54,929 nucleotides of DNA, from the NCBI GenBank assembly GCA_015207585.1, contig JADEWQ010000030.1, forward strand, positions 1-54,929. The letters run 5' to 3'. The DNA is from Pleurocapsales cyanobacterium LEGE 06147 (lineage in GTDB: Bacteria; Cyanobacteriota; Cyanobacteriia; Cyanobacteriales; Xenococcaceae). Shown one piece after another: positions 8,575 to 17,845 of this stretch. Each line of letters starts with the position of its first letter. Positions within the stretch are counted from its first letter, which is position 1. The notes beneath the pieces are model-generated. The model ran no database searches. It saw nothing but the letters and a program-made list of their open reading frames with translations, and had not been told where the DNA came from. The position numbers and the translations under genes were made by a program.

Positions 8575-8625
8575 GCGGACTTAAAATATCAGACGGGGAA
8601 TTAATTCCCTGGCTCAAACTTAAGA
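8574..8625 (+). repeat. Hairpin repeat, right copy, beside the dead IS630
   Basis: The core palindrome GGGAATTAATTCCC (8596-8609, extended by a G-T pair) corresponds to AGAGAAT-TT-ATTCTCT of the left copy at 7791-7806. The flanks gacttaaaatat, agac and ctggct are shared. It starts at the truncated transposase stop codon, so it may mark the element's edge. Confidence 0.6.
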
Positions 8626-8666
8626 TAGAGAAAGAATAAGTTCCCATTTCCAATTTCCCAAAGCCG

Positions 8667-9524
8667 ATGAATCAAAAACGAGCACTAAATCCGTTGATAT
8701 TCAGAGAATATTCCTTTATCTGGGGTAAAAAAACTTATTTAATGGGAATTTTGAATGTTACTCCCGATAGTTTCAGCGACGGGGGTAAATTTAATACTTT
8801 AGAATCTGCTTTATCTCAAGCCAAGTATATGATTGAGCATGGAGCAGATATTATTGATATTGGTGGTCAATCCACACGACCAGGAGCAGAACAAATTTCT
8901 TTAGAAAAGGAATTAAATAGAGTTATTCCGGTAATTGAAAAACTACGTTCAAATACTTCTATTCCTATATCTATAGATACTACGAGAGCAGAAGTAGCAG
9001 AGGCAGCAATTAAAGCAGGTGCAGACATTGTTAATGACATTTCTGGCGGTACTTTTGACTCTCAAATGCTACCTGTAGTATCGCAATTAAAAGTGCCAAT
9101 TATTTTGATGCACATTCGCGGTACGCCACAAACGATGCAACAGTTAACTGATTATGAAGATTTAATCGGAGAAATATATCAGTTTTTAGAAGGACAAATA
9201 GAAAAGGCGATCGCTTTAGGAATCGACAAATCTCATTTAATCGTCGATCCTGGTATCGGTTTTGCCAAAAATTATCGGCAAAATATTGAATTATTACAAC
9301 GGCTATCTGAGTTTCATTCTTTAGGCGTGCCGCTTTTAGTCGGACTTTCCCGCAAAAGTTTTATCGGACATCTTCTCAATAAACCCAATCCTCAAGAAAG
9401 AGTTTGGGGAACGGCAGCAGCTTGTTGTGGTGCGATCGCTTCCGGTGTAGATATTCTCCGCGTTCACGATGTTGGTCCGATGTATGATATTTGCAGAGTA
9501 GCCGATGCTATTTGGCGTGTTTAA
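8667..9524 (+). CDS. folP: Dihydropteroate synthase
   Basis: A 285-residue folate-pathway enzyme that joins p-aminobenzoate to the pterin pyrophosphate. The family blocks are in order: MGILNVTPDSFSDGG (about 27-41), DIGGQSTRPGAE (about 66-77), NDISGG, DPGIGFAKN (about 195-203) and GLSRKSFIGHLL (about 226-237). Its closing RVHDVG carries the conserved Arg-x-His pair. The length is normal. It is the first intact gene after the IS630 remnant and is followed by a small cupin. Confidence 0.95.
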   Translation: MNQKRALNPLIFREYSFIWGKKTYLMGILNVTPDSFSDGGKFNTLESALSQAKYMIEHGADIIDIGGQSTRPGAEQISLEKELNRVIPVIEKLRSNTSIPISIDTTRAEVAEAAIKAGADIVNDISGGTFDSQMLPVVSQLKVPIILMHIRGTPQTMQQLTDYEDLIGEIYQFLEGQIEKAIALGIDKSHLIVDPGIGFAKNYRQNIELLQRLSEFHSLGVPLLVGLSRKSFIGHLLNKPNPQERVWGTAAACCGAIASGVDILRVHDVGPMYDICRVADAIWRV

Positions 9525-9592
9525 GATCTTTTGACAAGAAGTTAAAATTTAAAATGACTCCTGAGCTGCGCTTACCTACTCATTAAAAAACG

Positions 9593-10045
9593 ATGAACGA
9601 GCGTTGCATGATTCCGGTAGTTAAATCTCCTAAGGATTATCAAGCTTATCGGATTAGCGAATACGACACCAATCGCTTGGCAATTGTGTTCGATCCTCTT
9701 AGTGCTGGCGATTCTTTAACTGTTTGCGTAGAAATCTTCGATCCCGGCGGTCAAACTCCTCCCCATCGGCATAACTTTGCCTTGGAAATGTTTTTTATTC
9801 TCAAAGGAGTAGGAATCGCCGTTTGCGATGGTAAAGAAGTTCCTCTCAAAGCTGGTGATAGTATTTTAATGCCAAAAACAGGAATTCATTCCATCAGAAA
9901 TACAGGCACGGGACGTTTGTATGCACTTTGTATTATGGTGCCCAATGAAGATTTTTCTGAATTAATTCGCGGTGGTATTCCAACTCAATTAGATACAGAA
10001 GATATGCAAATTCTATCTCGCTTGGATTCTTTAGTCTCTTGTTAA
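9593..10045 (+). CDS. Small cupin-domain protein
   Basis: A 150-residue protein with one cupin barrel at about residues 45-125. The first motif is read from GGQTPPHRHNFALEMFFILKG, with His57 and His59 and the Glu after them as likely metal ligands. The second is read from GDSILMPKTGIHSIRNTG, with a His. Single-domain cupins include many enzymes and sensors, so the substrate is open. It lies 68 bases after folP in the same direction, and a functional link is not evident. Confidence 0.82.
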   Translation: MNERCMIPVVKSPKDYQAYRISEYDTNRLAIVFDPLSAGDSLTVCVEIFDPGGQTPPHRHNFALEMFFILKGVGIAVCDGKEVPLKAGDSILMPKTGIHSIRNTGTGRLYALCIMVPNEDFSELIRGGIPTQLDTEDMQILSRLDSLVSC

Positions 10046-10373
10046 GCTTTCATCAAAACTGATTCCATTAAATTTTAAGCTTAAGAAAAGATTAAGATTT
10101 TATTTATATTACCACATAGAAGAAAGATAGTAAAACTAGTCCTGTTGAGGTCAAAAATCAATTACTCTTCCAAATTTTCTTAATTAATGACTGTAAAATA
10201 ACCGACTTATCTGAAATTTTGATAGAGCCATTCTTAGCTGACAACAAAAAAGTAGTAACTTTTACACTCAAATGTCAGCAAAAACAAAAATTACCACAAA
10301 AACTATCGAACCAAAGTAGATCTCAATGCTATTATCAAATTGCGTAGTAGTTAACTAAGATAGGACAATAATC
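10046..10373. other. Intergenic stretch with no gene seen
   Basis: AT-rich sequence between the cupin gene and gpmI. I see no credible frame, no RNA gene and only weak inverted repeats. The gpmI promoter presumably lies in its 3' part. Confidence 0.6.
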
Positions 10374-11972
10374 ATGGTGCAAGCACCTGTAGCTCCAGTA
10401 GTCCTAGTTATTCTAGATGGCTGGGGTTATCGCGAAGCAACGGAGGCAAATGCTATTGCCGCCGCTAAAACACCAATATTCGATAGCCTACAAACAGCCT
10501 ATCCGAATACGCTAATTCGTACTTCTGGTAAAGATGTTGGTCTGCCAGCAGGTCAAATGGGTAATTCCGAGGTAGGACATCTCAATATAGGAGCGGGAAG
10601 AATCGTTCCTCAAGAGCTAGTACGCATTTCTGATGCAATAGAAGATGGTTCCTTCCTAAATAATCAGGAATTGGTAGAAGTGTGCCAACAAGTCCGGTCT
10701 TCAGGAGGAAAACTACATCTGATTGGTCTTTGTTCTGAAGGAGGCGTCCATTCACATCTAGATCATCTATTCGGACTATTAGATTTAGCTAAAACCAATG
10801 AGCTTACCAATGTTTGCATTCATGCTATTACGGATGGTCGAGACACTAGTACTACTGAAGGGATTGAAGTACTTGGCAAAATCCAAGCATATATAGATAG
10901 AATCGGTGTTGGATGCATCTCTACTATTAGCGGTCGTTATTTTGCCATGGATCGCGATCGCCGTTGGGATCGGATTGAAAAAGCTTACAAAGTGATGACT
11001 CAAGACGGTGAAGGAGATGGACGTTCGGCAACAGAAGTAATTAAAGACTTTTATGCCCAAGATATTACCGATGAATTTATTCCTCCCATTAGAATTGCGA
11101 CCGGTGCTGTAGAACCAGGAGATGGTATAATCTTCTACAATTTTCGTCCCGACCGAGCAAGACAATTGACCTATGCTTTCGTTCAGCCGGACTTTAGTGG
11201 TTTTGAACGAGAATTGATTAAGCCTTTGAATTTTGTCACTTTTACCCAATACGATCCTGTACTGTCAGTAGAAGTAGCCTTTAAGCCGCAAAATCTGACC
11301 AAAATTTTGGGTGAAGTTATCGCCGAGCGAGGATTGCGTCAGTTTCGTACTGCAGAGACAGAGAAATATCCTCACGTTACCTACTTTTTTAACGGTGGTT
11401 TAGAAGAACCATTTCCAGGAGAAGATCGCGAACTAATTCAAAGTCCGATGGTTTCTACTTATGACCGAGCACCAGCAATGTCTGCAAAAGAAGTGACCGA
11501 TGCGGTTTGTGCTGCAGTTGAGAAGGAAGTTTATTCTTTGATTGTAGTTAATTACGCCAATCCAGATATGGTGGGACATACGGGCAATATAGAGGCGGCA
11601 ATTGAGGCAATTGAAACGGTAGATAGTTGTCTGGGTAAAATTACAGAAGCCGTTACTAAAGTAGGTGGGACAATGTTGATTACTGCCGATCATGGTAACG
11701 CCGAATATATGCGCGATGAGGAAGGCAATCTCTGGACAGCGCACACTACTAATCCCGTACCTTTTATTTTAATTGAAGGTGAAAAACGAAAGATTTCCGG
11801 GCATGGAACAGAAGTACCTTTACGGGAAGATGGGCGTTTGGCAGATATAGCACCAACAATTTTAGATATTCTTCAACTACCTCAGCCGTTAGAAATGACT
11901 GGTCGCTCTCTAATCGAACTAGCACCATACGAAGCGAAACAAAATCGGACTCCGGTGAGAATTTCTCTGTAG
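10374..11972 (+). CDS. gpmI: 2,3-bisphosphoglycerate-independent phosphoglycerate mutase
   Basis: A 532-residue manganese enzyme that interconverts 3- and 2-phosphoglycerate in glycolysis. VVLVILDGWGYRE (about 9-21) opens the phosphatase-like domain. GNSEVGHLNIGAGR holds the phosphorylated Ser65. DGRDTSTTEG and RYFAMDRDRRWDR lie in the transferase domain. TADHGNAE, with AHTTNPVPF, completes the metal site near the C terminus. The length is standard. secG follows about 620 bases downstream, a pairing often seen in cyanobacteria, but here repeats have expanded the gap. Confidence 0.96.
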   Translation: MVQAPVAPVVLVILDGWGYREATEANAIAAAKTPIFDSLQTAYPNTLIRTSGKDVGLPAGQMGNSEVGHLNIGAGRIVPQELVRISDAIEDGSFLNNQELVEVCQQVRSSGGKLHLIGLCSEGGVHSHLDHLFGLLDLAKTNELTNVCIHAITDGRDTSTTEGIEVLGKIQAYIDRIGVGCISTISGRYFAMDRDRRWDRIEKAYKVMTQDGEGDGRSATEVIKDFYAQDITDEFIPPIRIATGAVEPGDGIIFYNFRPDRARQLTYAFVQPDFSGFERELIKPLNFVTFTQYDPVLSVEVAFKPQNLTKILGEVIAERGLRQFRTAETEKYPHVTYFFNGGLEEPFPGEDRELIQSPMVSTYDRAPAMSAKEVTDAVCAAVEKEVYSLIVVNYANPDMVGHTGNIEAAIEAIETVDSCLGKITEAVTKVGGTMLITADHGNAEYMRDEEGNLWTAHTTNPVPFILIEGEKRKISGHGTEVPLREDGRLADIAPTILDILQLPQPLEMTGRSLIELAPYEAKQNRTPVRISL

Positions 11973-12590
11973 TGAGCAACCCACGGATAAATCGCGCGGA
12001 GCGTTAGTCAAAAAGATTAAGACACATTCAATAGTCCACACATCTGCCGTTTACTGCCGTTTAAGAACCATACTTCTGACTCGGTGTACGTGCGGTGCTT
12101 CCTGCCTCCTTCAGAGGAGTTACGCTAGCGGGAATCCAAAGAGGGGGCAAGCGAACCTCTCCGCTCCTACTGACACCAAATCCGATTCTGAAAACATACT
12201 TTTCGTTTAGGAGTTTTAATTAGGCTAAAAAGCTTCTGCCCAATAACAATTGGCAGTGCTGCTCCGCAATCTGAATGGAACGCAGTTATTAATTGCGAAT
12301 TGCGAATTGCGAATTGCCTTTACCCAACTTTTAAATGTTGTATTTCAACAGGATTTAGTATGACTCCTGTTATAGTAGCAGCAATAATGCGTCTAGTTAA
12401 GTCGGTAAGAATAAACCAAACTATCTTATCTATGTTACGAAATATAAACACGCTTGAAACCCTTAGCTTTACCTATATTGTGTAGGTTATACAATCGAGC
12501 CTAAACTTATTCGGCATATTGAGTTATACCACATCTCCAAACTAAAATAATTAATAGCTAATTTTTTAGAATTAAAGACGACTTTATCAA
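11973..12590. other. Repeat-filled gap between gpmI and secG
   Basis: No gene is supported here. A 10-base unit (CTGCCGTTTA) is repeated twice near 12044-12064. A block around 12075-12180 has small hairpins such as CTCC/GGAG around TTCAGA and carries the dispersed motif ACCAAATCCGATT, also seen near 7941. A heptamer array follows at 12292-12317. A 61-codon frame at 12300-12485 starts inside that array and looks spurious. Confidence 0.6.
12292..12317. repeat. Tandem heptamer repeat (ATTGCGA x3.7)
   Basis: Three full ATTGCGA copies and a partial fourth stand in line. They are of the same class as the CAGTTAT array at 6525-6552. Confidence 0.9.
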
Positions 12591-12821
12591 ATGCAACTCT
12601 ATCAACTGATTCAAATTATTTGGATAATTTCTGCTTGTTTATTAATCGTGCTGGTGTTACTCCACAGTCCTAAAGGAGATGGTCTGGGCGGTATCGGCGG
12701 ACAAGCTCAATTATTTACCAGTACTAAGAGTGCAGAAAAGACACTCAATCGAGTCACTTGGGCACTTAGTATTACTTTTATGGCATTAACCGTTGTTTTG
12801 AGCGCGGGATGGATCGGTTAA
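12591..12821 (+). CDS. secG: Protein translocase subunit SecG
   Basis: A 76-residue membrane protein with two spans (about 4-22 and 53-74) joined by a Gly-rich loop containing HSPKGDGLGGIGGQAQLF, the family's conserved stretch, and then SAEKTLNRVTW. SecG assists SecYEG-dependent protein export in plasma and thylakoid membranes. The length matches cyanobacterial SecG. It stands downstream of gpmI, and its upstream region is long and repeat-rich. Confidence 0.93.
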   Translation: MQLYQLIQIIWIISACLLIVLVLLHSPKGDGLGGIGGQAQLFTSTKSAEKTLNRVTWALSITFMALTVVLSAGWIG

Positions 12822-12940
12822 TTTAGTTATCAGTCAAGAAGTCGCCGAGTCAGGAATCAGAAGTCGGAAGTCAATTATCAGTTATCAACTGTTGACTGGT
12901 GACTATTCCCTGTTCCCTATTCCCTGTTAACTGTTTACTA

Positions 12941-13774
12941 ATGGTCAAATGGTGGTGTGAAAGAAAGATCTGGCGACAATTATGGGTGAGTGCAAGTTTA
13001 GCGATCGCCACCACTTTGTTAGTTGTTATTATTGGCTTACCAAAATTAGCAGCGCAACAATCTTTATCCCCATCTTCTTTTTCCCTCCTTTCCCAGTCGT
13101 CTCCTTCCGCTCCAAACTTACCGCCTCCACGCATTCATCCTTTACCAGCTTCATTGGCACAGTGGCAAGCGCAAGATAGAACAGAAGATTATTTTGCCCA
13201 GATAGAATCTACCTCTTTGGGTTATTTAATTTGGTCAAAATTTCCGATAAAAGTTTATCTCGAACAACCAAAAAACCTTCAAGATAATTCTGCTAGTAAC
13301 CTTCATTTTCAGCAATGGGTAGACGCTGTCAGAGAAGCGATCGCAGAATGGAATATTTATTTACCTTTAACAGAAGTAGCAGAAGCGGAATTAGCTGATA
13401 TGACGATCGCGCGATCGTCACCCTCAAGAGAAATTAAGCTTAATCGAGAAACCGGACTGTATGACATCGGACGTGCCACCACAGCACGAACTAGCTATGA
13501 ATTTTATCTCCAGGAAGATAACCCGCCAATTTTATCCCATCGCATGCGAGTAGAAATCGATCCTAGTTTGAGTCAGCAGTCAATTTTAGCAGCCGCTCGA
13601 CACGAACTAGGTCACGCTTTAGGTATTTGGGGACATAGTCCGCAACAGACCGATGCTCTTTACTTTTCTCAGGTGCGCGACTCCTCGGCTATTTCGTCTA
13701 GGGATATTAATACCCTCAAAAAAATTTATCAACAACCAACTAGACTGGGATGGGCAATCATCAATGACCAATGA
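12941..13774 (+). CDS. Matrixin-like zinc metalloprotease, membrane-anchored or secreted
   Basis: A protein of about 277 residues with a hydrophobic segment near residues 12-36 that acts as signal or anchor, then a Ser/Pro-rich linker, then a metzincin-type catalytic region. The zinc site HELGHALGIWGH near residue 218 fits HExxHxxGxxxH. Extracytoplasmic proteolysis is likely; the target is unknown. The frame opens further upstream at 12899, but that part lies in a dispersed low-complexity repeat (TTCCCTGTTCCC type). The ATG at 12941 (MVKWWCERK) is therefore preferred. It ends shortly before argG. Confidence 0.82.
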   Translation: MVKWWCERKIWRQLWVSASLAIATTLLVVIIGLPKLAAQQSLSPSSFSLLSQSSPSAPNLPPPRIHPLPASLAQWQAQDRTEDYFAQIESTSLGYLIWSKFPIKVYLEQPKNLQDNSASNLHFQQWVDAVREAIAEWNIYLPLTEVAEAELADMTIARSSPSREIKLNRETGLYDIGRATTARTSYEFYLQEDNPPILSHRMRVEIDPSLSQQSILAAARHELGHALGIWGHSPQQTDALYFSQVRDSSAISSRDINTLKKIYQQPTRLGWAIINDQ

Positions 13775-13868
13775 CCAGAAATGATGACAATTGTTCATTT
13801 TGTTGCAGAATGAAGACCTGTTTTCGCTACAATAGCCCATTAGTCATTCACGGGGTTAGTAATCAGTT

Positions 13869-15080
13869 ATGGGTCGTGCGCAAAGAGTTGTACTAGCTTA
13901 TTCTGGCGGAGTTGACACCTCGGTTTGTATTCCTTATCTCAAAGAGGAATGGGGGGTCAAAGAAGTTATTACCCTCGCAGCAGATTTAGGACAAGGAGAA
14001 GAGTTAGGTCCGATTCAGCAAAAAGCTTTGCAATGTGGGGCAGTTGAATCTTTAGTAGAAGATGCTACCGAAACCTTTATTAAAGACTACGCTTTTTTAG
14101 CAATTCAAGCCAATGCTCTTTACGAAAACCGTTATCCTCTCTCCACTGCTTTAGCTCGCCCTCTAATTGCTAAATTACTGGTAGAAGCTGCTGAAAAATG
14201 TGGAGCTGATGCAGTAGCCCACGGTTGTACGGGTAAGGGTAATGACCAAGTACGCTTTGATGTAGGGATTATGGCTCTAAATCCCAACCTGAAAGTGTTA
14301 GCCCCAGCTAGAGAATGGGGTATGAGTCGAGAAGAAACTATCGCCTACGGAGAAAGATTTGGGATTCAATCTCCAGTCAAAAAGTCTTCTCCTTACAGTA
14401 TCGATCGCAATATCCTCGGTCGCAGTATCGAAGCCGGCATCCTAGAAGATCCGATGACCGAACCGCCAGAAGAAGTCTATGCCATGACCAAAGCGATCGC
14501 CGATACTCCTAACGAACCGGAATATGTAGAGATTGGTTTTGAGCGGGGAATACCTGTAAGTATTAACGGTGAGGCTTTCAATCCCGTTGCTCTGATTGCT
14601 AAACTCAATGATATTGCTGGCAAGCATGGTGTAGGACGTATCGACATGATTGAAAACCGCGTCGTTGGGATCAAATCGCGAGAAATTTATGAAACACCAG
14701 CTTTATTAGTGTTAATTGACGCTCACCGCGACCTAGAAAGCCTGACCCTAACAGCAGATGTTACTCAGTATAAGCGAGGAATCGAACAAACTTATAGCGA
14801 ATTAATTTATCGGGGATTGTGGTACAGTCCTCTCAAAGAAGCCCTCGATGCTTTTATTGGTAAAACTCAAGAGCGGGTTTCTGGTAGCGTACGGATTAAG
14901 TTATTTAAAGGTAACGCTAATATTGTCGGTCGTCAGTCGCCTAATTCTATTTATACTCCCGACTTATCTACTTACGGAGCAGAAGACCAATTCGATCATA
15001 AAGCTGCCGAAGGCTTTATCTATATTTGGGGTTTACCGACAAAAGTCTGGGCGCAAAATCATCGACTGGGAGCAAAGTAA
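13869..15080 (+). CDS. argG: Argininosuccinate synthase
   Basis: A 403-residue ATP-dependent enzyme that joins citrulline and aspartate in arginine synthesis. [13 protein letters not shown] (about 7-19) is the ATP pyrophosphatase loop. [14 protein letters not shown] (about 117-130) and [15 protein letters not shown] (about 175-189) are further family blocks. The length and ends are normal. It begins 94 bases after the protease gene and is followed by a dispersed repeat and the terminator of the converging channel gene. Confidence 0.96.
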   Translation: MGRAQRVVLAYSGGVDTSVCIPYLKEEWGVKEVITLAADLGQGEELGPIQQKALQCGAVESLVEDATETFIKDYAFLAIQANALYENRYPLSTALARPLIAKLLVEAAEKCGADAVAHGCTGKGNDQVRFDVGIMALNPNLKVLAPAREWGMSREETIAYGERFGIQSPVKKSSPYSIDRNILGRSIEAGILEDPMTEPPEEVYAMTKAIADTPNEPEYVEIGFERGIPVSINGEAFNPVALIAKLNDIAGKHGVGRIDMIENRVVGIKSREIYETPALLVLIDAHRDLESLTLTADVTQYKRGIEQTYSELIYRGLWYSPLKEALDAFIGKTQERVSGSVRIKLFKGNANIVGRQSPNSIYTPDLSTYGAEDQFDHKAAEGFIYIWGLPTKVWAQNHRLGAK

Positions 15081-15145
15081 TATCAAATCCGGTTGAACAA
15101 CTACACTGAACGGTGAGGAAAGCAGGGAAGCAGGAGGAGAATGAT
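15081..15145. repeat. Dispersed repeat, copy 1
   Basis: This stretch directly after argG matches 23941-24005 over about 65 bases. The shared core is AATCCGGTTGAACAAC followed by CACT, then AACGGTGAGGAAAG, then a purine-rich tail. Only a few substitutions separate them. Neither copy codes for protein. Confidence 0.75.
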
Positions 15146-15175
15146 TTAAGATAACTTTCTTGTTGAAGAAAAAAA

Positions 15176-15196
15176 CTCCTAGTTTCTGACTAGGAG
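15176..15196 (-). terminator. Rho-independent terminator of the MscS-type gene
   Basis: Perfect 8-bp arms CTCCTAGT (15176-15183) and ACTAGGAG (15189-15196) with a 5-base loop. On the minus strand a run of seven T follows immediately. It lies 57 bases after the stop of the minus-strand membrane protein gene. Confidence 0.88.
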
Positions 15197-15252
15197 CAAT
15201 ATTAGATGATAATTGTTTATGAGATAAGTTGTTGGTTAAAAGCGGTCGCTCT

Positions 15253-16869
15253 CTATCGGTTTTTAAAAGAATTAACCCAAGAACGCAGCTGTTCGTTGGC
15301 AACTTCTCGACCTCCCAAACCAAAAGCCAGGGCGATCGCCACAGCAACAGCACCGAGGAGTAAACCAAAGGCGAGATTGACAAGATTGGGCGCGACTCCC
15401 ATTTGGTTGAGTGCCATGGCTGAAGCTAGAGCAATAATGGCAACCCGAGCGGCTTGTGCCAAAACCCTTGCCTGGTAACTATTAGAACTAGCAATCAACT
15501 TGTAGGCAACATTAGCCAAGTATAAACCAACAGCAAAGATAATCAATCCGATCAGTACCTGACCGGCGATCGCCAGAATTACGCTTACTACTGCTGTTAA
15601 TGCCTCGATTTGAAGAATGTCTACTGCGGTCAGAAAAGCAATTAAGACAATTGCTATCCAAGCAATAATACCGACTATTTGCGAGGGGGTCTTAGTCCCT
15701 ATAACAGGCTCGGTTTGAAGAATTGTTGGTTGTTCGGTTCCGCTTGGTGGGATATCGGTGGGTTGAGGAGGAGTAGGCGTAGGAGAAGGAGCAGATATAC
15801 CCAGCCATTGGAACAAATTGTTAAAGCCAATACCAGCGAGAAGATCGGTTACGAATTCAGCTATATACCTGCCGATTATATAGGCTATAGCTAAAACAAC
15901 TGCCGCAGCAAACAGCCTGGGTAATAAGTTTAACACCTGATTGAGCATATTAATCGCTGGTGCTGAAATTGCCTGAATTTGTAAGGCATTGAGTGCAGCG
16001 ATCGCTACAGGAATCAAAACTAAAACATAAACAATCGTGCCGATAAGCCAAGAAAGGGATTGCCGTCCGGCAGTACCGGAAAAGCCAAATTTTGCTCCTA
16101 CTCGATCTATACCCGTAGCCGACAGAAAATTAGTGGTCAAACGGCGTACTATCTGAGCTATGAACCAGCCAACTGCACCGATTAAGATAGCTGCCAATAT
16201 GTTTGGCAAAATAGCCAAGATGTCATTAAGCAACCTTTGTACGGGTCCTAAAGTACCCTGTAATTGCAGAGTACTAAGAATAGCCGGTAAAAAGAGCAAA
16301 AAGATAAACCAGTAGAGAGCGTTACCGATGGTGTCGCTGAGAGCAAAATCAGAAGGACCTTCTGTTTGTTGCCCCAAACGCTCGTCAATATTGATGGCTC
16401 TTAACACCCGAGTTACCACCAGTTTAACCACAGTTGCTACGAGCCAAGCAATACCTAGCAATAAAGCTGCGCCAAGAATTTGGGGTAAGAAGCTAGTTAT
16501 TTGATTTAAAAGAGTATTAAGAGGAGCAGAAACTGCCTCTAACTGGAGAGCATTGAGAAAAGCAACAATGGCGAAGAGAACTATCAGCCAAAAAACTAGA
16601 TTGGCAATCCAGTTTTCTATCGGTATGGACTCTCCTTCTCTTCCAGAAATCCAAGAAGCAATTCTGTTATCGATGCTGGTTCTTTTGAGTACTCCTTTAA
16701 CTATGGCTTTAGCTATCCAGGCAATAATCAAGCCCAGGATAAAGATTCCGATGGCTTTGAGCAAGTTCCACACATCGCCCAAATTAACAAACTGTTGACC
16801 AGGTGTACCGGGAGCCTGTGCCAACCATAAAGGCAGATTCAGCGATATTGTACTGACTAGATGTCTCAT
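15253..16869 (-). CDS. Mechanosensitive-channel-like protein of conserved TM-helix repeats
   Basis: A 538-residue integral membrane protein built from about five repeats of a helix pair. Each repeat has a pattern like FLPQILGAALLLGIAWLVA, LLPRLFAAAVVLAIAYIIGR or IGLIIFAVGLYLANVAY, followed by an amphipathic stretch. This is the 'conserved TM helix' family of small-conductance mechanosensitive channel relatives (CmpX type). There is no MscS beta domain at the C terminus. A Pro/Thr-rich linker near residues 365-390 separates the last repeat. Osmotic release or stress sensing is inferred from the family. It has its own terminator and no operon partners. Confidence 0.8.
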   Translation of the reverse strand: MRHLVSTISLNLPLWLAQAPGTPGQQFVNLGDVWNLLKAIGIFILGLIIAWIAKAIVKGVLKRTSIDNRIASWISGREGESIPIENWIANLVFWLIVLFAIVAFLNALQLEAVSAPLNTLLNQITSFLPQILGAALLLGIAWLVATVVKLVVTRVLRAINIDERLGQQTEGPSDFALSDTIGNALYWFIFLLFLPAILSTLQLQGTLGPVQRLLNDILAILPNILAAILIGAVGWFIAQIVRRLTTNFLSATGIDRVGAKFGFSGTAGRQSLSWLIGTIVYVLVLIPVAIAALNALQIQAISAPAINMLNQVLNLLPRLFAAAVVLAIAYIIGRYIAEFVTDLLAGIGFNNLFQWLGISAPSPTPTPPQPTDIPPSGTEQPTILQTEPVIGTKTPSQIVGIIAWIAIVLIAFLTAVDILQIEALTAVVSVILAIAGQVLIGLIIFAVGLYLANVAYKLIASSNSYQARVLAQAARVAIIALASAMALNQMGVAPNLVNLAFGLLLGAVAVAIALAFGLGGREVANEQLRSWVNSFKNR

Positions 16870-17209
16870 TTTCTTAGTTGTAATCGATTCTGTTGATTCT
16901 CGTAGGAATAACGGTAGAAGTTGAAGATTTTTCCCAGAGATATTTTATTTTTAGGCATAATTATGCCAAATTTCTGTAAAAACACCTAACTAATTCCGAC
17001 TTATTGTTTGATTTGGCGGTAAATACCTAGCCTAAATCTAATCTACAATTCAACTCAACAGTTAGCCTGAACTTGTATACGGCGTATTTATCCCGCTCGT
17101 TTATACGATTTATATCGGTCTTTAAAATTTGAAATAATTACAGTATAAGCATTGGCTTCTTTTAACCCTGCCTAAAAAGAGAAAACTAAAGTTTGAAAAT
17201 AATATCTAT
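16870..17209. other. Divergent promoter region, no gene seen
   Basis: The stretch separates the channel gene (minus) from the SRPBCC gene (plus) and presumably holds both promoters. I see no convincing frame, RNA or strong hairpin. Confidence 0.55.
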
Positions 17210-17668
17210 ATGCCATCTTCACAAGTCTTTGAGCAATTTATCGATATCAAAGCCAGTTCGACAGTAGTCGAACGATGTTTTACCGATTTGGAATTAATGC
17301 ATCGCTGGTTGAATCCAGTATTACGTTGTGAACCAATTGGTAAATGGAATACAGATATTGGCGGTCGCAGTCGCTTTATTATTAAAATTCCTCTATTGCA
17401 GCCAACTCTCAAAAGCATTGTGGTCAAAAGAGAACCTGGGTTAATTGTCTGGCAATTTACAGGATTTTTTCAGGGACTCGATCGCTGGGAGTGTTACCCT
17501 ACTGCTAAAGGTACGAGGTTACTCAATCGTTTTGAATTTGAAATTCCTAATCCCTTGATCGACTGGGGATTTAAATCTTTTGCTGCTAACTGGACTAAAA
17601 ATGATATGCAAGTACAATTGCGGCGGCTAAAAAGGGTAGCAGAAGAAGTTTATCAAATCGATCGATAG
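17210..17668 (+). CDS. SRPBCC (START/polyketide cyclase-like) family protein
   Basis: A 152-residue protein with the hydrophobic-cavity fold. FIDIKASSTVVERCFTDLE at the N terminus, then MHRWLNPVLRCEP, and a C-terminal long helix (FKSFAANWTKNDMQVQLRRL) are typical. Such proteins bind or transform lipids, quinones or pigments; the ligand cannot be told. It stands alone between the channel gene and a converging methyltransferase gene. Confidence 0.78.
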   Translation: MPSSQVFEQFIDIKASSTVVERCFTDLELMHRWLNPVLRCEPIGKWNTDIGGRSRFIIKIPLLQPTLKSIVVKREPGLIVWQFTGFFQGLDRWECYPTAKGTRLLNRFEFEIPNPLIDWGFKSFAANWTKNDMQVQLRRLKRVAEEVYQIDR

Positions 17669-17810
17669 ACTTTTTGCAAAAGTAGGGAACAGGGAACAGA
17701 GGACAGGGAACAGTTATTAAATTCAAAGTTCAAAATAAAATTGATAATTGACAATTGAGATTGATAATTATTAATTATCCATTGAATTCTGACTTCTGAC
17801 TCCTGCTGTA

Positions 17811-17845
17811 GCAAGGCTTACGGTTTCGATTGGGAACGGCTATAG
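17811..17845. repeat. MITE-end-like repeat overlapping a gene's 3' end
   Basis: GCAAGGCTTACGGTTT, then GATTGGGAACGGCTATAG, is nearly identical to 46154-46187. It spans the stop codon of the minus-strand methyltransferase gene and encodes its last residues. Only one end is recognisable here. Confidence 0.7.

Noticed and set aside
12300-12485. 61-codon plus-strand frame before secG
   Set aside because: It begins inside the ATTGCGA heptamer array and has no family resemblance.
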